Shown: in pieces, positions 25,679-34,267 of the stretch | Layout of the letters: each line of letters opens with the position of its first letter | How positions within the stretch are numbered: the first letter of the stretch is position 1 | NCBI GenBank assembly: GCA_951813285.1 | Contig: OX638355.1 | Span: 4,049,136 to 4,113,135 of the forward strand | DNA: 64,000 nt | Direction of reading: 5' to 3' | Origin: Terriglobia bacterium | GTDB lineage: Bacteria > Acidobacteriota > Terriglobia > Versatilivoradales > Versatilivoraceae | Notes under the pieces: model-generated | The model's input: the letters and a program-made list of their open reading frames with translations, nothing else | The model's database searches: none | What the model was told of the DNA's origin: nothing | Made by a program: the position numbers and the translations under genes

Positions 25679-26566
25679 CTACTTCCCCTCAAAATCCAGC
25701 TTGGTCTCCGCTTGAAACTCCCGGTACCCATGAAAGGTGTTCTCGGCCAAGGTCGACCTGCCGCGATACCGAGTATAAGCCAGCGATTTTACCGGAAGCA
25801 GCGCGACCTCGTCACCAATCTTGCTATAATCGTAGTCGAAAAGCATCCTCCCCGACTTTACCCGGTGCCGCTTGGGCAATCCGATCGGTTCCTCGGCCAC
25901 ATATCTCAGAACACGTCCACTGTCCCGGTCAATATAAATCTTTCCGCGGAAGCCGACCAGGACGATGTCGTCACCGTCGCGCCCGCCATACTGGCAGAAA
26001 TTCCTTGGCGTCAACGTTTGGAACACATGCACTCCATACCCTCGCAACCGGGAATCTTCAATCCACTCGAACTCGGTCGGATATTTCTGGCCGAAAAGAG
26101 CCTTCAACCAATGTCCGAAAAACCCCCATCCATGTCCACGCCGATTGCCGCCGATCCATTCATAACTCTCACGTCCTCCCTTCACCATCCTCACCAGCCA
26201 CTCCGATTCATCGATCCGCGGCTTTCCTCCTCGCTTCGAAATCAACCATTTGGGTATGTCCACCGCCCACTCGCGCAACTTCGGCTTCCGTATTGCCGGA
26301 ACCACAAAGACCCGGATGGTCTTTCGGCAGGTGAAATTGGGCAGGGTTTCGACGTATCCCCGCACCCACTGCCGAGTCCGGGCAATGACCGCGTCCGCCT
26401 CCTCCCGGCTCATCCCGGAGTCCCCGAGAGCCACACCCGGGAAGGCCCCCGCCGTCAACATCCAACAGAGCGCCGCGACAGCCGCCGCGCCACCCCTTCG
26501 CCTTGCGCGGGAGGACCTCACCGAACCTACGGTCGGACCCGATGCCTTTCCACTGGCCTTCCGCAT
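25679..26566 (-). CDS. Secreted protein of unknown function, acidobacterial 'LPNFTC' type
   Basis: A 295-residue protein with a basic N-terminus and a hydrophobic signal (GGAAAVAALCWMLTAGAFPG). The mature start reads RQWVRGYVETLPNFTCRKTIRVF, followed by a beta-rich region with YEWIGG, LRGYGVHVFQTLTPRNFCQYGG, KIYIDRDSGRVLRYVAEEP and FDYDYSKIGDEVALLPVKS. The pattern of an N-terminal 'LPNFxC' segment and a middle 'IDRxSGRVLR' strand is one I associate with many secreted acidobacterial proteins of LolA/LolB-like fold, but no function is known. It is inserted between clpP and clpX on the same strand, so it may be co-transcribed. The start codon is not supported by a good ribosome site. Confidence 0.7.
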   Translation of the reverse strand: MRKASGKASGPTVGSVRSSRARRRGGAAAVAALCWMLTAGAFPGVALGDSGMSREEADAVIARTRQWVRGYVETLPNFTCRKTIRVFVVPAIRKPKLREWAVDIPKWLISKRGGKPRIDESEWLVRMVKGGRESYEWIGGNRRGHGWGFFGHWLKALFGQKYPTEFEWIEDSRLRGYGVHVFQTLTPRNFCQYGGRDGDDIVLVGFRGKIYIDRDSGRVLRYVAEEPIGLPKRHRVKSGRMLFDYDYSKIGDEVALLPVKSLAYTRYRGRSTLAENTFHGYREFQAETKLDFEGK

Positions 26567-26655
26567 TATTGGTCACGCCGTCGCCCGAAGACAACGCGCC
26601 TCACCCCGTGGAAGCCTGCCGGCCCCTTGCGGGACCGGATAAAGGAAGCTCGCCG

Positions 26656-27240
26656 TTATTCATGACGCACGATGACCTGATCGACCAGCCCATAGTTGTG
26701 GGCTTCTTCGGCAGTCATGATGAAATCCCTCTCGACGTCCCTTTCGACCTTATCCATAGGCTGTCCGGTATGGGAGGAGAGGATTTGGCTGGTGATATCT
26801 CTCAATCGGAGAATCTCTTTGGCGTGAATGTCGATATCGGAGGCCTGGCCGGATAACCCGCCCATGGAAGGCTGGTGAATCAGGATCCTCGAGTTGGGCA
26901 GTGCGAAGCGCTTGCCTCCGGTGCCGGAGCAGAGCAGAAGAGCCGCCATGCTGGCCGCCTGCCCCACGCAAATGGTTGTCACGTCCGGCCGTATGAACTG
27001 AATGGTGTCATATATCGCCAGACCGGCCGTGATGGAACCGCCCGGGCTGTTGATGTAAAGGGAAATATCCTTTTCCGGGTCCTCAGCCTCCAGGAACAGC
27101 AGTTGAGCGGTCACCAGGTTGGCGATGTTGTCATCGATCGGGGTTCCGATAAAGATGATGTTGTCCTTCAACAGGCGGGAGTAGATGTCGTAGGCGCGCT
27201 CCCCCCTACTGGTCTGCTCCACTACCATGGGAACTAGCAT
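26656..27240 (-). CDS. clpP: ATP-dependent Clp protease proteolytic subunit
   Basis: A 194-residue serine peptidase of the ClpP barrel. The catalytic triad is visible: Ser97 in [12 protein letters not shown], His122 in [16 protein letters not shown], and Asp172 in [30 protein letters not shown] and NYGLVDQVI are typical. The length and start match the family. It lies 36 bases after the trigger factor gene, the common tig-clpP-clpX order, here interrupted before clpX by one extra gene. Confidence 0.97.
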   Translation of the reverse strand: MLVPMVVEQTSRGERAYDIYSRLLKDNIIFIGTPIDDNIANLVTAQLLFLEAEDPEKDISLYINSPGGSITAGLAIYDTIQFIRPDVTTICVGQAASMAALLLCSGTGGKRFALPNSRILIHQPSMGGLSGQASDIDIHAKEILRLRDITSQILSSHTGQPMDKVERDVERDFIMTAEEAHNYGLVDQVIVRHE

Positions 27241-27276
27241 GTGGTTGGGATCCCCTGAAGTCTGGATGTGACTGAT

Positions 27277-28587
27277 TTAGGGTTGAACGATTAGTCCCGG
27301 GGGAGTCTTGACGGACGCCAGACGAAGGATTAAATCCAGGCACTTCCTGTTTCGGATAGTGTTTTTCATTCTAGCGACGCCCCCCTCCTTTGTCAAGCGG
27401 GATCTGACGGCCTCGATCGGCTGGTCTGCGCCCCGAGCGATGCGAGCGATTTCTTCTTCGACCTCGTCATCGGAAACGGTCAGCTGCTCCGTTTCGGCGA
27501 TGCGCTCCAGCAGGATGGCGCGTTTCACGTCCAAAACGGCCTTTTCTCGCTGCTGTTCCCGAAACTGTTTCCAATCCAGCTTGAGCGTATTGGGGTGAAC
27601 GCCCTGCATCATCAGGGCCTGCACGGTGTCTTTCAACCTCACCTCGAGCTGTTCCTCGACCAACACCTCGGGCACGTCAAAGGACGTGTCTTCGACGAGG
27701 CGATCGACCAGCCTGGACTGCATTTCAGAGCGGGCGGACTTTTCCTTTCGCTCCACACAGTCAGCCCGCACCTTGGACCGCAAATCTTCCAGAGAAGTGT
27801 AGTCCCCGGCATTCCTGGCGAACTCGTCGTTGAGTTCGGGCAGTCGCTTCTGCTTGATGGCCTTGAGCTCCACGCGATAGTTCAGCTCCTGACCGGCCAG
27901 CCCCCTGTTGGGGTGATCGTCGCCATAGGTCACGCCAAAGGTCCTGGTCTCTCCGGATTGAGCCCCGCTCAGGTTGTCGGTAAATTCCTGCGGCGTGTCT
28001 TTCCCGCCCAGCTCACAGTAAACGTCGTCGTCGCGGATATCCTCGCGCCCGGCTGCGGAGTACTTCCCCTCCAGCGAGATGACGGCATGGTCACCGGCCC
28101 GTGCAGGCCGATCCTCGACCGGCGAATACTCCGCCGATTGTTCCTGCACCTGCTCCAGGACAGCTTCCACTTCCTCGTCCTTGACCTCGGTCGGGACCTG
28201 CTCCACCTCCAGCCCCTGGTAGTTGGGAAGCTCGAGAGCGGGAGGCACTTCAAAGGTGGCTTTGAAGGAAAAGGGCTGCCCCGGTGCGAAGTCGACGTCG
28301 GCTATCTTGGGTAGCGACAGGGGCGTCAGGGATTCCGATTCCACCGCCTCCTTGAAATACTTGCGCACGGCCGCCTCCAGGAAGTCGGCCCGGATGGAAT
28401 CGCCGAATCGTCGTTGGACGATCGGCAGGGGCGCTCTGCCGGGACGAAAGCCGGGAACCCGCGCCTGCCGCAAGTATTTTTGGGAGACCGCCTGGTATTC
28501 CGGCTGCCACCGTTCGGCTTCCACTTCTATGCCCAACTCGGTCCTGCAGGAACTCAGGAGGCTGACTTCAACCTTCAAGACATTCAC
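27277..28587 (-). CDS. tig: Trigger factor (ribosome-associated chaperone/PPIase)
   Basis: A 436-residue trigger factor. The N-terminal ribosome-binding domain carries PGFRPGRAPLPIVQRRFGDSIR (family: GFRxGKxP). A shortened FKBP-type domain (RAGDHAVISLEGKYSA...TFGVTYGDDHPNRGLAGQ) occupies about residues 150-240, and a long helical C-terminal domain follows (LPELNDEFARNAGDY, RSRLTKEGG). It binds nascent chains at the exit tunnel. It lies downstream of tRNA-Leu on the same strand. Confidence 0.96.
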   Translation of the reverse strand: MNVLKVEVSLLSSCRTELGIEVEAERWQPEYQAVSQKYLRQARVPGFRPGRAPLPIVQRRFGDSIRADFLEAAVRKYFKEAVESESLTPLSLPKIADVDFAPGQPFSFKATFEVPPALELPNYQGLEVEQVPTEVKDEEVEAVLEQVQEQSAEYSPVEDRPARAGDHAVISLEGKYSAAGREDIRDDDVYCELGGKDTPQEFTDNLSGAQSGETRTFGVTYGDDHPNRGLAGQELNYRVELKAIKQKRLPELNDEFARNAGDYTSLEDLRSKVRADCVERKEKSARSEMQSRLVDRLVEDTSFDVPEVLVEEQLEVRLKDTVQALMMQGVHPNTLKLDWKQFREQQREKAVLDVKRAILLERIAETEQLTVSDDEVEEEIARIARGADQPIEAVRSRLTKEGGVARMKNTIRNRKCLDLILRLASVKTPPGLIVQP

Positions 28588-28668
28588 CTTGGCTCGGGCG
28601 CAAACCCGCTGCCTATCTCATTCTCGTCGGATCGAAAGGGTTGGAAACAATCAAGCAGGGTCGGGATT

Positions 28669-28753
28669 TGGTGCGAAAGAGGGGACTTGAACCCCTACCC
28701 CTTACGGGACTGGATCCTAAGTCCAGCGCGTCTGCCAATTCCGCCACTTTCGC
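28669..28753 (-). tRNA. tRNA-Leu (anticodon UAG)
   Basis: Read on the - strand the acceptor arm GCGAAAG pairs with CTTTCGC, and CCA is encoded at the 3' end (28669-28671). The D-arm is GGCGGAATTGGCAGACGCGC, the anticodon arm is CTGGACTTAGGATCCAG with TAG as anticodon, a variable arm of class II length (CCCGTAAGGGG) follows, and the T-loop is GGTTCAAGTCC. All four stems pair. It lies 82 bases upstream of tig. Confidence 0.96.
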
Positions 28754-28923
28754 TTGGTGTGCAACTTCGAGCCCGGTTGCCTGAAGCTGCCCGGATCAGT
28801 AAGGCTGGGAACAGCGACGAATGCCAATGACAGCAGGCGAGGAATTTTATAGCATCTTTGTCGTTTTCATGTCAATTTCCAGCCCATAGGGCAGGCCGAC
28901 CTGACAAAAGGAGAGGTCCAGCC

Positions 28924-29514
28924 ATGACGATTCCAGACAGGCGCCCGCGAGACCCGGCGGTGTTGGGAAAGCGAAAGCAACGGTGGCGGTTTCTCCCGCT
29001 GCTTCTGGCCGTCGGGATCTGTTTCGAGACACCAGGCCCGGCAGGCTCCCCTGCCCCATCGGCCCTCCTCCGGGGTCCGGACGCCGGCGCCGGCCCGATT
29101 CTGAAACCGGTTGTGGCCACCTCGCTCAAAGCCATTCTGAAAAAGAATGAGGGAAAGGTGGTCGTGATCAACCTCTGGGCGACTTGGTGCGTTCCCTGCC
29201 GCGAGGAGTTTCCCGACCTGATCAAGCTCTACGGGAAATACCGGGCCAAGGGTCTGGAGTTGATCCTGATTTCGGTCGACAACGCTGAGCAACGGCGGCA
29301 GGTGAAGGCCTTCCTCAAAGAAAACGGCGCGACCTTCCCCACCTATATCAATGCCGAGGAGACCTACGAGGCCCTGATTGACTTCCTCGCGCCGGACTGG
29401 ATCGGAGGGTTTCCCACTACCTTCGTCATCGACAGAAAGGGTCGACTGACTGTGAGCCTGGTCGGCGGTCAGAACTATCAGGTCTTTCAAAAGGCCGTTG
29501 CCCCACTTCTCTGA
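28924..29514 (+). CDS. TlpA-like thioredoxin-fold protein (membrane-anchored or secreted)
   Basis: A 196-residue protein with a signal or anchor segment (RFLPLLLAVGICFETPG, about residues 22-40) and a thioredoxin domain: KVVVINLWATWCVPCREEFPDL with the redox pair WCVPC, LELILISVDN, and the cis-proline region GGFPTTFVIDRKGRL. It probably reduces periplasmic disulfides or supports cytochrome maturation. ATG at 28924 is chosen because AAGGAGAGG lies 8-10 bases upstream and the signal segment begins shortly after. It is convergent with the next gene, with 4 bases between the stops. Confidence 0.9.
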   Translation: MTIPDRRPRDPAVLGKRKQRWRFLPLLLAVGICFETPGPAGSPAPSALLRGPDAGAGPILKPVVATSLKAILKKNEGKVVVINLWATWCVPCREEFPDLIKLYGKYRAKGLELILISVDNAEQRRQVKAFLKENGATFPTYINAEETYEALIDFLAPDWIGGFPTTFVIDRKGRLTVSLVGGQNYQVFQKAVAPLL

Positions 29515-29518
29515 TGCA

Positions 29519-31912
29519 TCACCGGGGCGGATCGAATTCCCGGGACAGGTACCACAGAAACTGCTGTGCTCCGCCCGGGAAGGCACCCCCCGAGACCGGA
29601 CCAGGTGCCTCCTGATCCTGCAATGCCCTGATAAAGACCTTCAGGGCCAGTTCCCAGAATTTGGGATCGCCCCCGGACTCGTAGAGGGCAGCCAATCCCG
29701 ACGCCAGACCCATTCCGCCTTCCGCGAACTTCCCGGGATCTTCAGACCCCGAGGCCCACTCTTCCCGACCGTCCCGAATAGGTTTCGTCTCCCGCTGCAG
29801 CAAGGCCTCGACCCGGTCTGGCCCCAACCGGCGCCGATTCCGGTGTAGCGCCGACCAGAGCTCCCCCCTGTCCCAGGCTTCGGTCCCGCCGGTCTGCCCG
29901 CGGCCCGCCTCCCACCGCATGGCGTTCACCGGGGACAGCTCCCTCAAGCGCCTCGAATCCTCCTCCTGCCAGGCACCGATCACGTCCACGATCCAGCGGG
30001 CTTTCTCCAGGTAACGCTCGTCCCCAAGCACCTGATAGCCCCTGACCAGTCCCGCCAGGACAGCGGCCGCTTGGTGGGGCGCCTGAGCAGGATTCACTTC
30101 GTCTGCAGCCACCACCTGCTCCAGCCACGAACGGGCGGCGTCCAGCGCCCGGCGATTTCCGGTCAGGAGAAAGGAGTAAAGCAACTGCTCATGGCCACGC
30201 CCACCCCCGGCGCCCGGCACACAGCCCATGGAAGCGGAGTGTGGCCGGTGGGTAACGGCCGAGCCCGCCCCTTGGGCAACCACCTCCTCGGCGACCTCAA
30301 GCGATCTGGGGTCCCCGGTGCGAAAAAAGTGAAGGTAGAGGTCATGGGCGAGCGCATAGGCGCGGTCATCGTTCCAGTGGGCGCCTCCCGCGAAGGTCTT
30401 CACTTTCTCCGGGCGGGGACTCTCTTCCTCTGAGCGGGGTCGCCCGTAACCGTCGCTCCCGTTAGCCCACCGCCCGTAGCGGCGGGCCGCTGCCAGAGAT
30501 TCCCGCTGTCTTTCAATCCAGCTGTCGACCCTTCGGACCAGCGGCCGGTAGCCCTCTCGATAGACCTCGGGGGAAGACTCCGAAAGCGCCCCCAAAGCCT
30601 GGTTGGGGCGGCAGTACCAGGAGGATGGGGCGAACGCATACACCGGTTTCTGCAGGCCCATGAGTTCGCTCTTGACCCGACCCTCGGCAAGACTCCGGCT
30701 GCCATGAAAGTAGAGGAGCATCTGGTGGGTCGTGGACCCGCCGGCAGGGACGTTCCAGGGTTTGGCCTCCTCCGGGAGCAGACCAGCGATCAGGCTCCCC
30801 GACTTTCGAATCTCAAAGCTCTTGGGATAGAGCTGCCAGAATCGCTGCACGCCCAGGGCCAGTCCATGCCGCTCGTCGGCCAGGTCGGCCCAGCCCAGGT
30901 TGGAGCGAAATTCCCCGGCCACCCGGCGCCGAAGCGACCGGGAGACAGGTTCTCCGCCGGCGCCGCCACGCGGCGCTGTCTCATCCCCCTCCACTTCCGA
31001 AAGGCGATAGGAATCGGCGCCGTCCAGATAGAGCGATACGGTCGAGGTTCGATCGAAGTGACCCTGATGATCTCGATCCCCTCCTCCCAGGACGAACCGC
31101 CGCGAGAGGGGATCCAGGTTCAATTGAGCCTCGAGGCTGAGGTTTTCCACCGGAAACTCCCCGGCCCCCGAGCCGCAGGGCCGAATCACCGTCAAGCCCA
31201 GCCTGAAGAATGTTTTCCCACCATACACGGTCACCCTGGCCACATAGTCCAGGGGAGCGAGACCCGCTTGCTCGGAGAAAAACGTCCCCGAGACCTTGAT
31301 CACCGCCCGAATCGGATTGGCCTCTTCCACCTCCACCCGATTTTGGCTCCAGGGACCCATGCCATAGGTGTTGCCCCCACTTCTGAGGGCGATGCGGAAA
31401 TGGCCGCTATCCAGGATTCGGGTACGCGCGGAGAAGTCGTAACCCCAGTTCTCGTCCACCCAGACCTGGTCCAGCAGTTGCTCGGAGGGACCGCCCATGA
31501 CCAAGCGAAGCGGGCCGGTGACCACTTCCACCCCCTCCCTGCGGCGGGCCAGGCCAATGGGCGAGGGAAACCTGGGCAGGGCGCCGACCCGGCGCAGGAA
31601 GTAGACCGCTTGCCCGTTGGCCGGCAGGCTTGCCGCGAAGTGGACCTGGATCCACTGCAGGCTCCCGTCCTCCGGCCACCGAGCTATCGCCTCGATGGCG
31701 GCGGGAACGAACCTGCCCTGGCCGTCCATCAATTGGAGCAGGCGGGCTGATTCGAGAAGCCCCCGCGGCAACGGGACGCCCGAGGTGATGGGATACTGAT
31801 GGCGATCCAGTCCGGCGGTCTCCCGCACGGTCAGCGGGATGTCGATTTCTTGAGCCCACCCCTTCGCGGGGCACCAGGCCGACAGCACAATCAGGAGCAG
31901 AAACCACAGCAT
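29519..31912 (-). CDS. Exo-rhamnogalacturonan-lyase-like (PcRGLX/YetA-type) secreted protein
   Basis: A 797-residue protein with a signal peptide (MLWFLLLIVLSAWCPAKGWA). The first 90 mature residues form an RIFT-barrel-like N-domain: SGVPLPRGLLESARLLQLMD, then AIARWPEDGSLQWIQVHF, the pattern of PcRGLX/YetA (PL26-related) proteins. The middle is beta-rich (LRLVMGGPS, VRVTVYGG-like strands). From about 430 an alpha-helical toroid-like domain follows (GGAHWNDDRAYALAHDLYLHFFRTGD, GRGHEQLLYSFLLTGNRRALD, QAAAVLAGLVRGYQVLGDERYLEKARW). It may cleave a pectin-like or other acidic polysaccharide, but no active-site residue can be asserted. It is monocistronic and divergent from the dehydrogenase gene. 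Confidence 0.7.
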   Translation of the reverse strand: MLWFLLLIVLSAWCPAKGWAQEIDIPLTVRETAGLDRHQYPITSGVPLPRGLLESARLLQLMDGQGRFVPAAIEAIARWPEDGSLQWIQVHFAASLPANGQAVYFLRRVGALPRFPSPIGLARRREGVEVVTGPLRLVMGGPSEQLLDQVWVDENWGYDFSARTRILDSGHFRIALRSGGNTYGMGPWSQNRVEVEEANPIRAVIKVSGTFFSEQAGLAPLDYVARVTVYGGKTFFRLGLTVIRPCGSGAGEFPVENLSLEAQLNLDPLSRRFVLGGGDRDHQGHFDRTSTVSLYLDGADSYRLSEVEGDETAPRGGAGGEPVSRSLRRRVAGEFRSNLGWADLADERHGLALGVQRFWQLYPKSFEIRKSGSLIAGLLPEEAKPWNVPAGGSTTHQMLLYFHGSRSLAEGRVKSELMGLQKPVYAFAPSSWYCRPNQALGALSESSPEVYREGYRPLVRRVDSWIERQRESLAAARRYGRWANGSDGYGRPRSEEESPRPEKVKTFAGGAHWNDDRAYALAHDLYLHFFRTGDPRSLEVAEEVVAQGAGSAVTHRPHSASMGCVPGAGGGRGHEQLLYSFLLTGNRRALDAARSWLEQVVAADEVNPAQAPHQAAAVLAGLVRGYQVLGDERYLEKARWIVDVIGAWQEEDSRRLRELSPVNAMRWEAGRGQTGGTEAWDRGELWSALHRNRRRLGPDRVEALLQRETKPIRDGREEWASGSEDPGKFAEGGMGLASGLAALYESGGDPKFWELALKVFIRALQDQEAPGPVSGGAFPGGAQQFLWYLSREFDPPR

Positions 31913-31988
31913 GGGCAGATCGAAGTCAATAAAGAGTCAGCGCCACAGACAGGCCGCAGGACGAATGATACGATATCGGATGCCCGGA

Positions 31989-32010
31989 CTGCATTTCTCA
32001 CCGGGGAGCG
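31989..32010. repeat. Shared 22-base site, copy in a divergent promoter region
   Basis: The core GCATTTCTCACCGGGGAGCG, preceded by CT, is identical to 62666-62687, and its first 12 bases also occur at 5880-5891. Each copy is upstream of a + strand gene (here the dehydrogenase at 32107). Flanks are not conserved. Confidence 0.6.
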
Positions 32011-32106
32011 TAATCATGTCTCAGGAGAGATTTCGGTAGATCAGGACGATGCTGAGGCGACCTGGCGTGGCCGGTGGGGTGCAAACACTTCCTTCAGGGA
32101 GGGGCC

Positions 32107-33210
32107 GTGAGACGGGAGAAAGTCTTTCGAATAGCCGTCTTGCCTGGTGACGGCATCGGGCCGGAGGTTATCGCCGAGGCCGTCAGGACCTTGAGAGCCG
32201 TCGAGCAGGAGTTGGAAGGGGTCTCATTTGAGCTGAAGGAATTTTCCGTCGGGGCCGGGACCTACCTGCAGTGCGGGAATCCGCTGCCTCCGGAAACCCT
32301 GGAAGCCTGCAGACAACAGGATGCCATCCTGCTGGGAGCCATGGGATTACCCAGCGTCCGCTGGCCCAATGGCCTGGAAATGGCTCCGCAGGTGGATCTG
32401 CGCGAGCAACTCGACCTCTACTGCGGCCTGCGCCCCTTCTATCTCTACCAAGCCGACCTCTCCCCACTCAAAGGCATGGAGGACGGGCGGATCGACTTTC
32501 TCATCGTACGGGAGAGCACGGAGGGTCTGTTCTCGGGGCGTCTCAGGCCGATGGAATTGACTGCCACCGAGGCCCGCGACCATATGGTCATCTCCCGCTC
32601 CGGGTCGGAGCGCCTGTTTCGATCGGCCTTCCGCCAGGCCTTGGGCCGCAGGAAACGGCTCACACTGGTCGACAAGGCCAACATCCTTCCCTCCATGGCC
32701 TATTTCCGGGGAATTTTTCAAGAGATCAGCCGGGAGTTTCCAGAGGTTGAGACCGAAGCGCTCTACGTGGACGCTGCCAGCCTCCATCTGATCGAGCGGC
32801 CGGCGGACTTCGACGTGTTGGTCACCGAAAACATGTTCGGAGACATCCTATCCGACCTGGCGGCGGGCCTGGTGGGGGGGTTGGGCATGGCTCCCTCTGC
32901 CGACCTCGGAGACGACTTTGCGGTGTTCCAACCCGCCCACGGTTCAGCCCCGGACATCGCGGGCAGAGAAATGGCAAATCCGCTGGCTACTATTCTCTCC
33001 ACGGCCATGATGCTGGATTGGCTGGGACATCCCGAAACCCGGCGGGCCGCCGCGGCTGTCACAAAGGCGGTGACCGCGGTGCTGGCTCCGGTGCGGAACA
33101 GAACCGCCGATCTGGGGGGGCGCATGACGACGGCGGAGATGGGCAACCTGGTAGCGGAAGCCGCCGCCCGACTGCTGTCTTCCGGAGTCGGGGACTCACC
33201 GGCCGATTAA
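32107..33210 (+). CDS. Isocitrate/isopropylmalate/tartrate dehydrogenase-family enzyme
   Basis: A 367-residue NAD(P)-dependent beta-decarboxylating dehydrogenase. Family blocks: VLPGDGIGPEVIAEAVRTL, LREQLDLYCGLRPFYLY, DFLIVRESTEGLFSGR, LVDKANILPSMAYFRGIF, YVDAASLHLIERPADFDVLVTENMFGDILSD and FQPAHGSAPDIAGREMANPLA. The substrate loop differs from classical LeuB (SRNLRP-type), and no leuA, leuC or leuD is nearby, so tartrate/D-malate or homoisocitrate-type substrates are as likely as isopropylmalate. The start is GTG at 32107, with GGGAGGGG directly upstream. It is monocistronic and followed by a repeat island. Confidence 0.85.
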   Translation: MRREKVFRIAVLPGDGIGPEVIAEAVRTLRAVEQELEGVSFELKEFSVGAGTYLQCGNPLPPETLEACRQQDAILLGAMGLPSVRWPNGLEMAPQVDLREQLDLYCGLRPFYLYQADLSPLKGMEDGRIDFLIVRESTEGLFSGRLRPMELTATEARDHMVISRSGSERLFRSAFRQALGRRKRLTLVDKANILPSMAYFRGIFQEISREFPEVETEALYVDAASLHLIERPADFDVLVTENMFGDILSDLAAGLVGGLGMAPSADLGDDFAVFQPAHGSAPDIAGREMANPLATILSTAMMLDWLGHPETRRAAAAVTKAVTAVLAPVRNRTADLGGRMTTAEMGNLVAEAAARLLSSGVGDSPAD

Positions 33211-33234
33211 TGAACACGAATAAGGATGGACCAC

Positions 33235-33485
33235 CTTCAATGACCAAGCGCGGTCGAATGCATCTGCGATATCGTGACCTTGATATCACCACGTCATGGG
33301 AGGAAGCCCACCCGGGAGCGCGGGCGTCCCGCCCGCACAACTCTGGCAATGGCTCGCCCATCTCCTCCACCCGGCTCGACCGGCAACGGCGTCAGGGATC
33401 CGCTTCGGCCGGACCCATGCGATTTCCACCGGCAGGAGGCCGGGCTGCCGCATCGCAGGGAAACTGAGCGGCAACCCAAGGGACA
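33235..33485 (+). repeat. Composite repeat block with homologues at 18260-18370 and 41470-41680
   Basis: The first half (ATGACCAAGCGCGGTCG..., ATATCGTGACCTTGATATCA, CGTCATGGGAGGAAGCCCAC, CCGGGAGCGCGGGCGTCCCG) matches the complement of 18260-18370. The second half (ATCTCCTCCACCCGGCTCGA, CTTCGGCCGG, CGGCAGG, GCATCGCAGGGAAACTGA) matches 41535-41670. The two other copies each keep a different part, so this is the most complete one. Confidence 0.75.
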
Positions 33486-33595
33486 GGATTAATAGGACCA
33501 GAGGCCGCTGCACGGGACGCTGACCGGGAATCGGGTCGTTGGGCAAAGCCAAGGCCCGCCACGGGGAAGATCAATCGAGAAGGACTATAAATTGA

Positions 33596-33747
33596 ACATG
33601 GATGCACAGGATGCACAGGATAATCAGGACCTGAGGCTGCTGCACCAAACGCTGACTCTGGCGATGATCGAGTGCGGATTTGCGGATGTCCAGGAATACA
33701 GGCCAGCCGTCTCCGGAAAAAATCCTGTGCATCCTGTGCATCCATGT
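33596..33747. repeat. 152-bp element with perfect 26-bp inverted terminal repeats
   Basis: The left arm, 33596-33621, starts ACATGGATGCACAGGATGC. The right arm, 33722-33747, is its exact reverse complement and ends GCATCCATGT. The arms enclose 100 bases. Each arm contains an internal GCACAGGAT tandem. Single arms of the same sequence occur alone at about 18455-18480 and 41383-41410. The enclosed sequence has no evident gene. It could be a miniature mobile element or a large hairpin. Confidence 0.8.
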
Positions 33748-33917
33748 GAATAAGCCGTTTACCTATGCCTGACGTTGAACCAATTCTCGGCCACCCGGTG
33801 CGCAGCCGGCGGAGCGCGCCGGTGAGATTCTTGAGAGGCCGGGTGGGCGGAAGGAGAGCTGATGAGGCATTTCGGGTCGATCGAGACGGAGGAGTAGTGC
33901 CGGGCTGCGCCCGGAAT

Positions 33918-33962
33918 GGGGCGGGCGAGACGCCCGCGCTCCCGGGGGGGCGCTTTCGTCAC
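33918..33962 (-). repeat. GGGAGCGCGGGCGT element, inverted copy
   Basis: The + strand reads GGCGAGACGCCCGCGCTCCC followed by GGGGGGGCGC, the complement of the element seen at 18136-18170 (same GTCTCGCCCGC variant). Confidence 0.7.
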
Positions 33963-33984
33963 GATTGCCCTTCCTAACATTGGT

Positions 33985-34262
33985 ACCCCGCCGCGGTTCA
34001 CCTCAACGCCTTAGTGGGCCTTCGTGGTCCTTCGTGTGTCTTCGTGGATCACTCTTTTTTTCGGTTGTTTCAGGCAAGCCGCGCCCCTGCCCTGCCGTGC
34101 AGATCATACGAGAGTGAAACAATCAGAAATCGACCAATCCCTTCGCGACCTTGGTATCCCGTTACGGTTCACCTCAAAGCCTTAGTGGCCCTTCGTCGTT
34201 CTTCGTGGCCCTTCGTGGATAGCTCTTTTTCTTTTGTCTTTTTTCCTTTGTTTCAGGCAAGC
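33985..34262 (-). repeat. Family A intergenic repeat, two tandem units
   Basis: The - strand carries two consecutive units: one ends in GGTTGTTTCAGGCAAGCCGC (as read on +) and is followed by CGTGCAGATCATACGAGAG, ACAATCAGAAATCGACCA, CGACCTTGGTATCCCG, TTCACCTCAAAGCCTTAGTG, TTCGTGGATAGCTC and again TTGTTTCAGGCAAGC. This shows the head-to-tail joining directly. Confidence 0.85.
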
Positions 34263-34267
34263 GAATC

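Larger units (their letters stand above)
33211..34267. other. Second gene-free repeat island
   Basis: About 1 kb without a convincing gene, made of consecutive repeat modules: GAACACGAATAAGGATGG (33212), a 250-base composite block (33235-33485), a perfect inverted repeat (33596-33747), an inverted GGGAGCGCGGGCGT element (33918-33962) and two head-to-tail family A units on the - strand (33985-34262) that end next to the stop codon of the cobalamin adenosyltransferase gene. Bases 33770-33900 show nothing recognisable. Confidence 0.8.

Noticed and set aside
28757-28923. Search for an integration site next to tRNA-Leu
   Set aside because: No integrase gene and no repeated tRNA end were found nearby.
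33018-33486. Protein-like similarity between frames at 33240-33467 and 41485-41640 (STRxDRQxRQGSASAGPxRFPPAG)
   Set aside because: The likeness is explained by the duplicated DNA block; the changes do not favour third codon positions and the frames run into different ends, so I treat it as a repeat and not a gene family.
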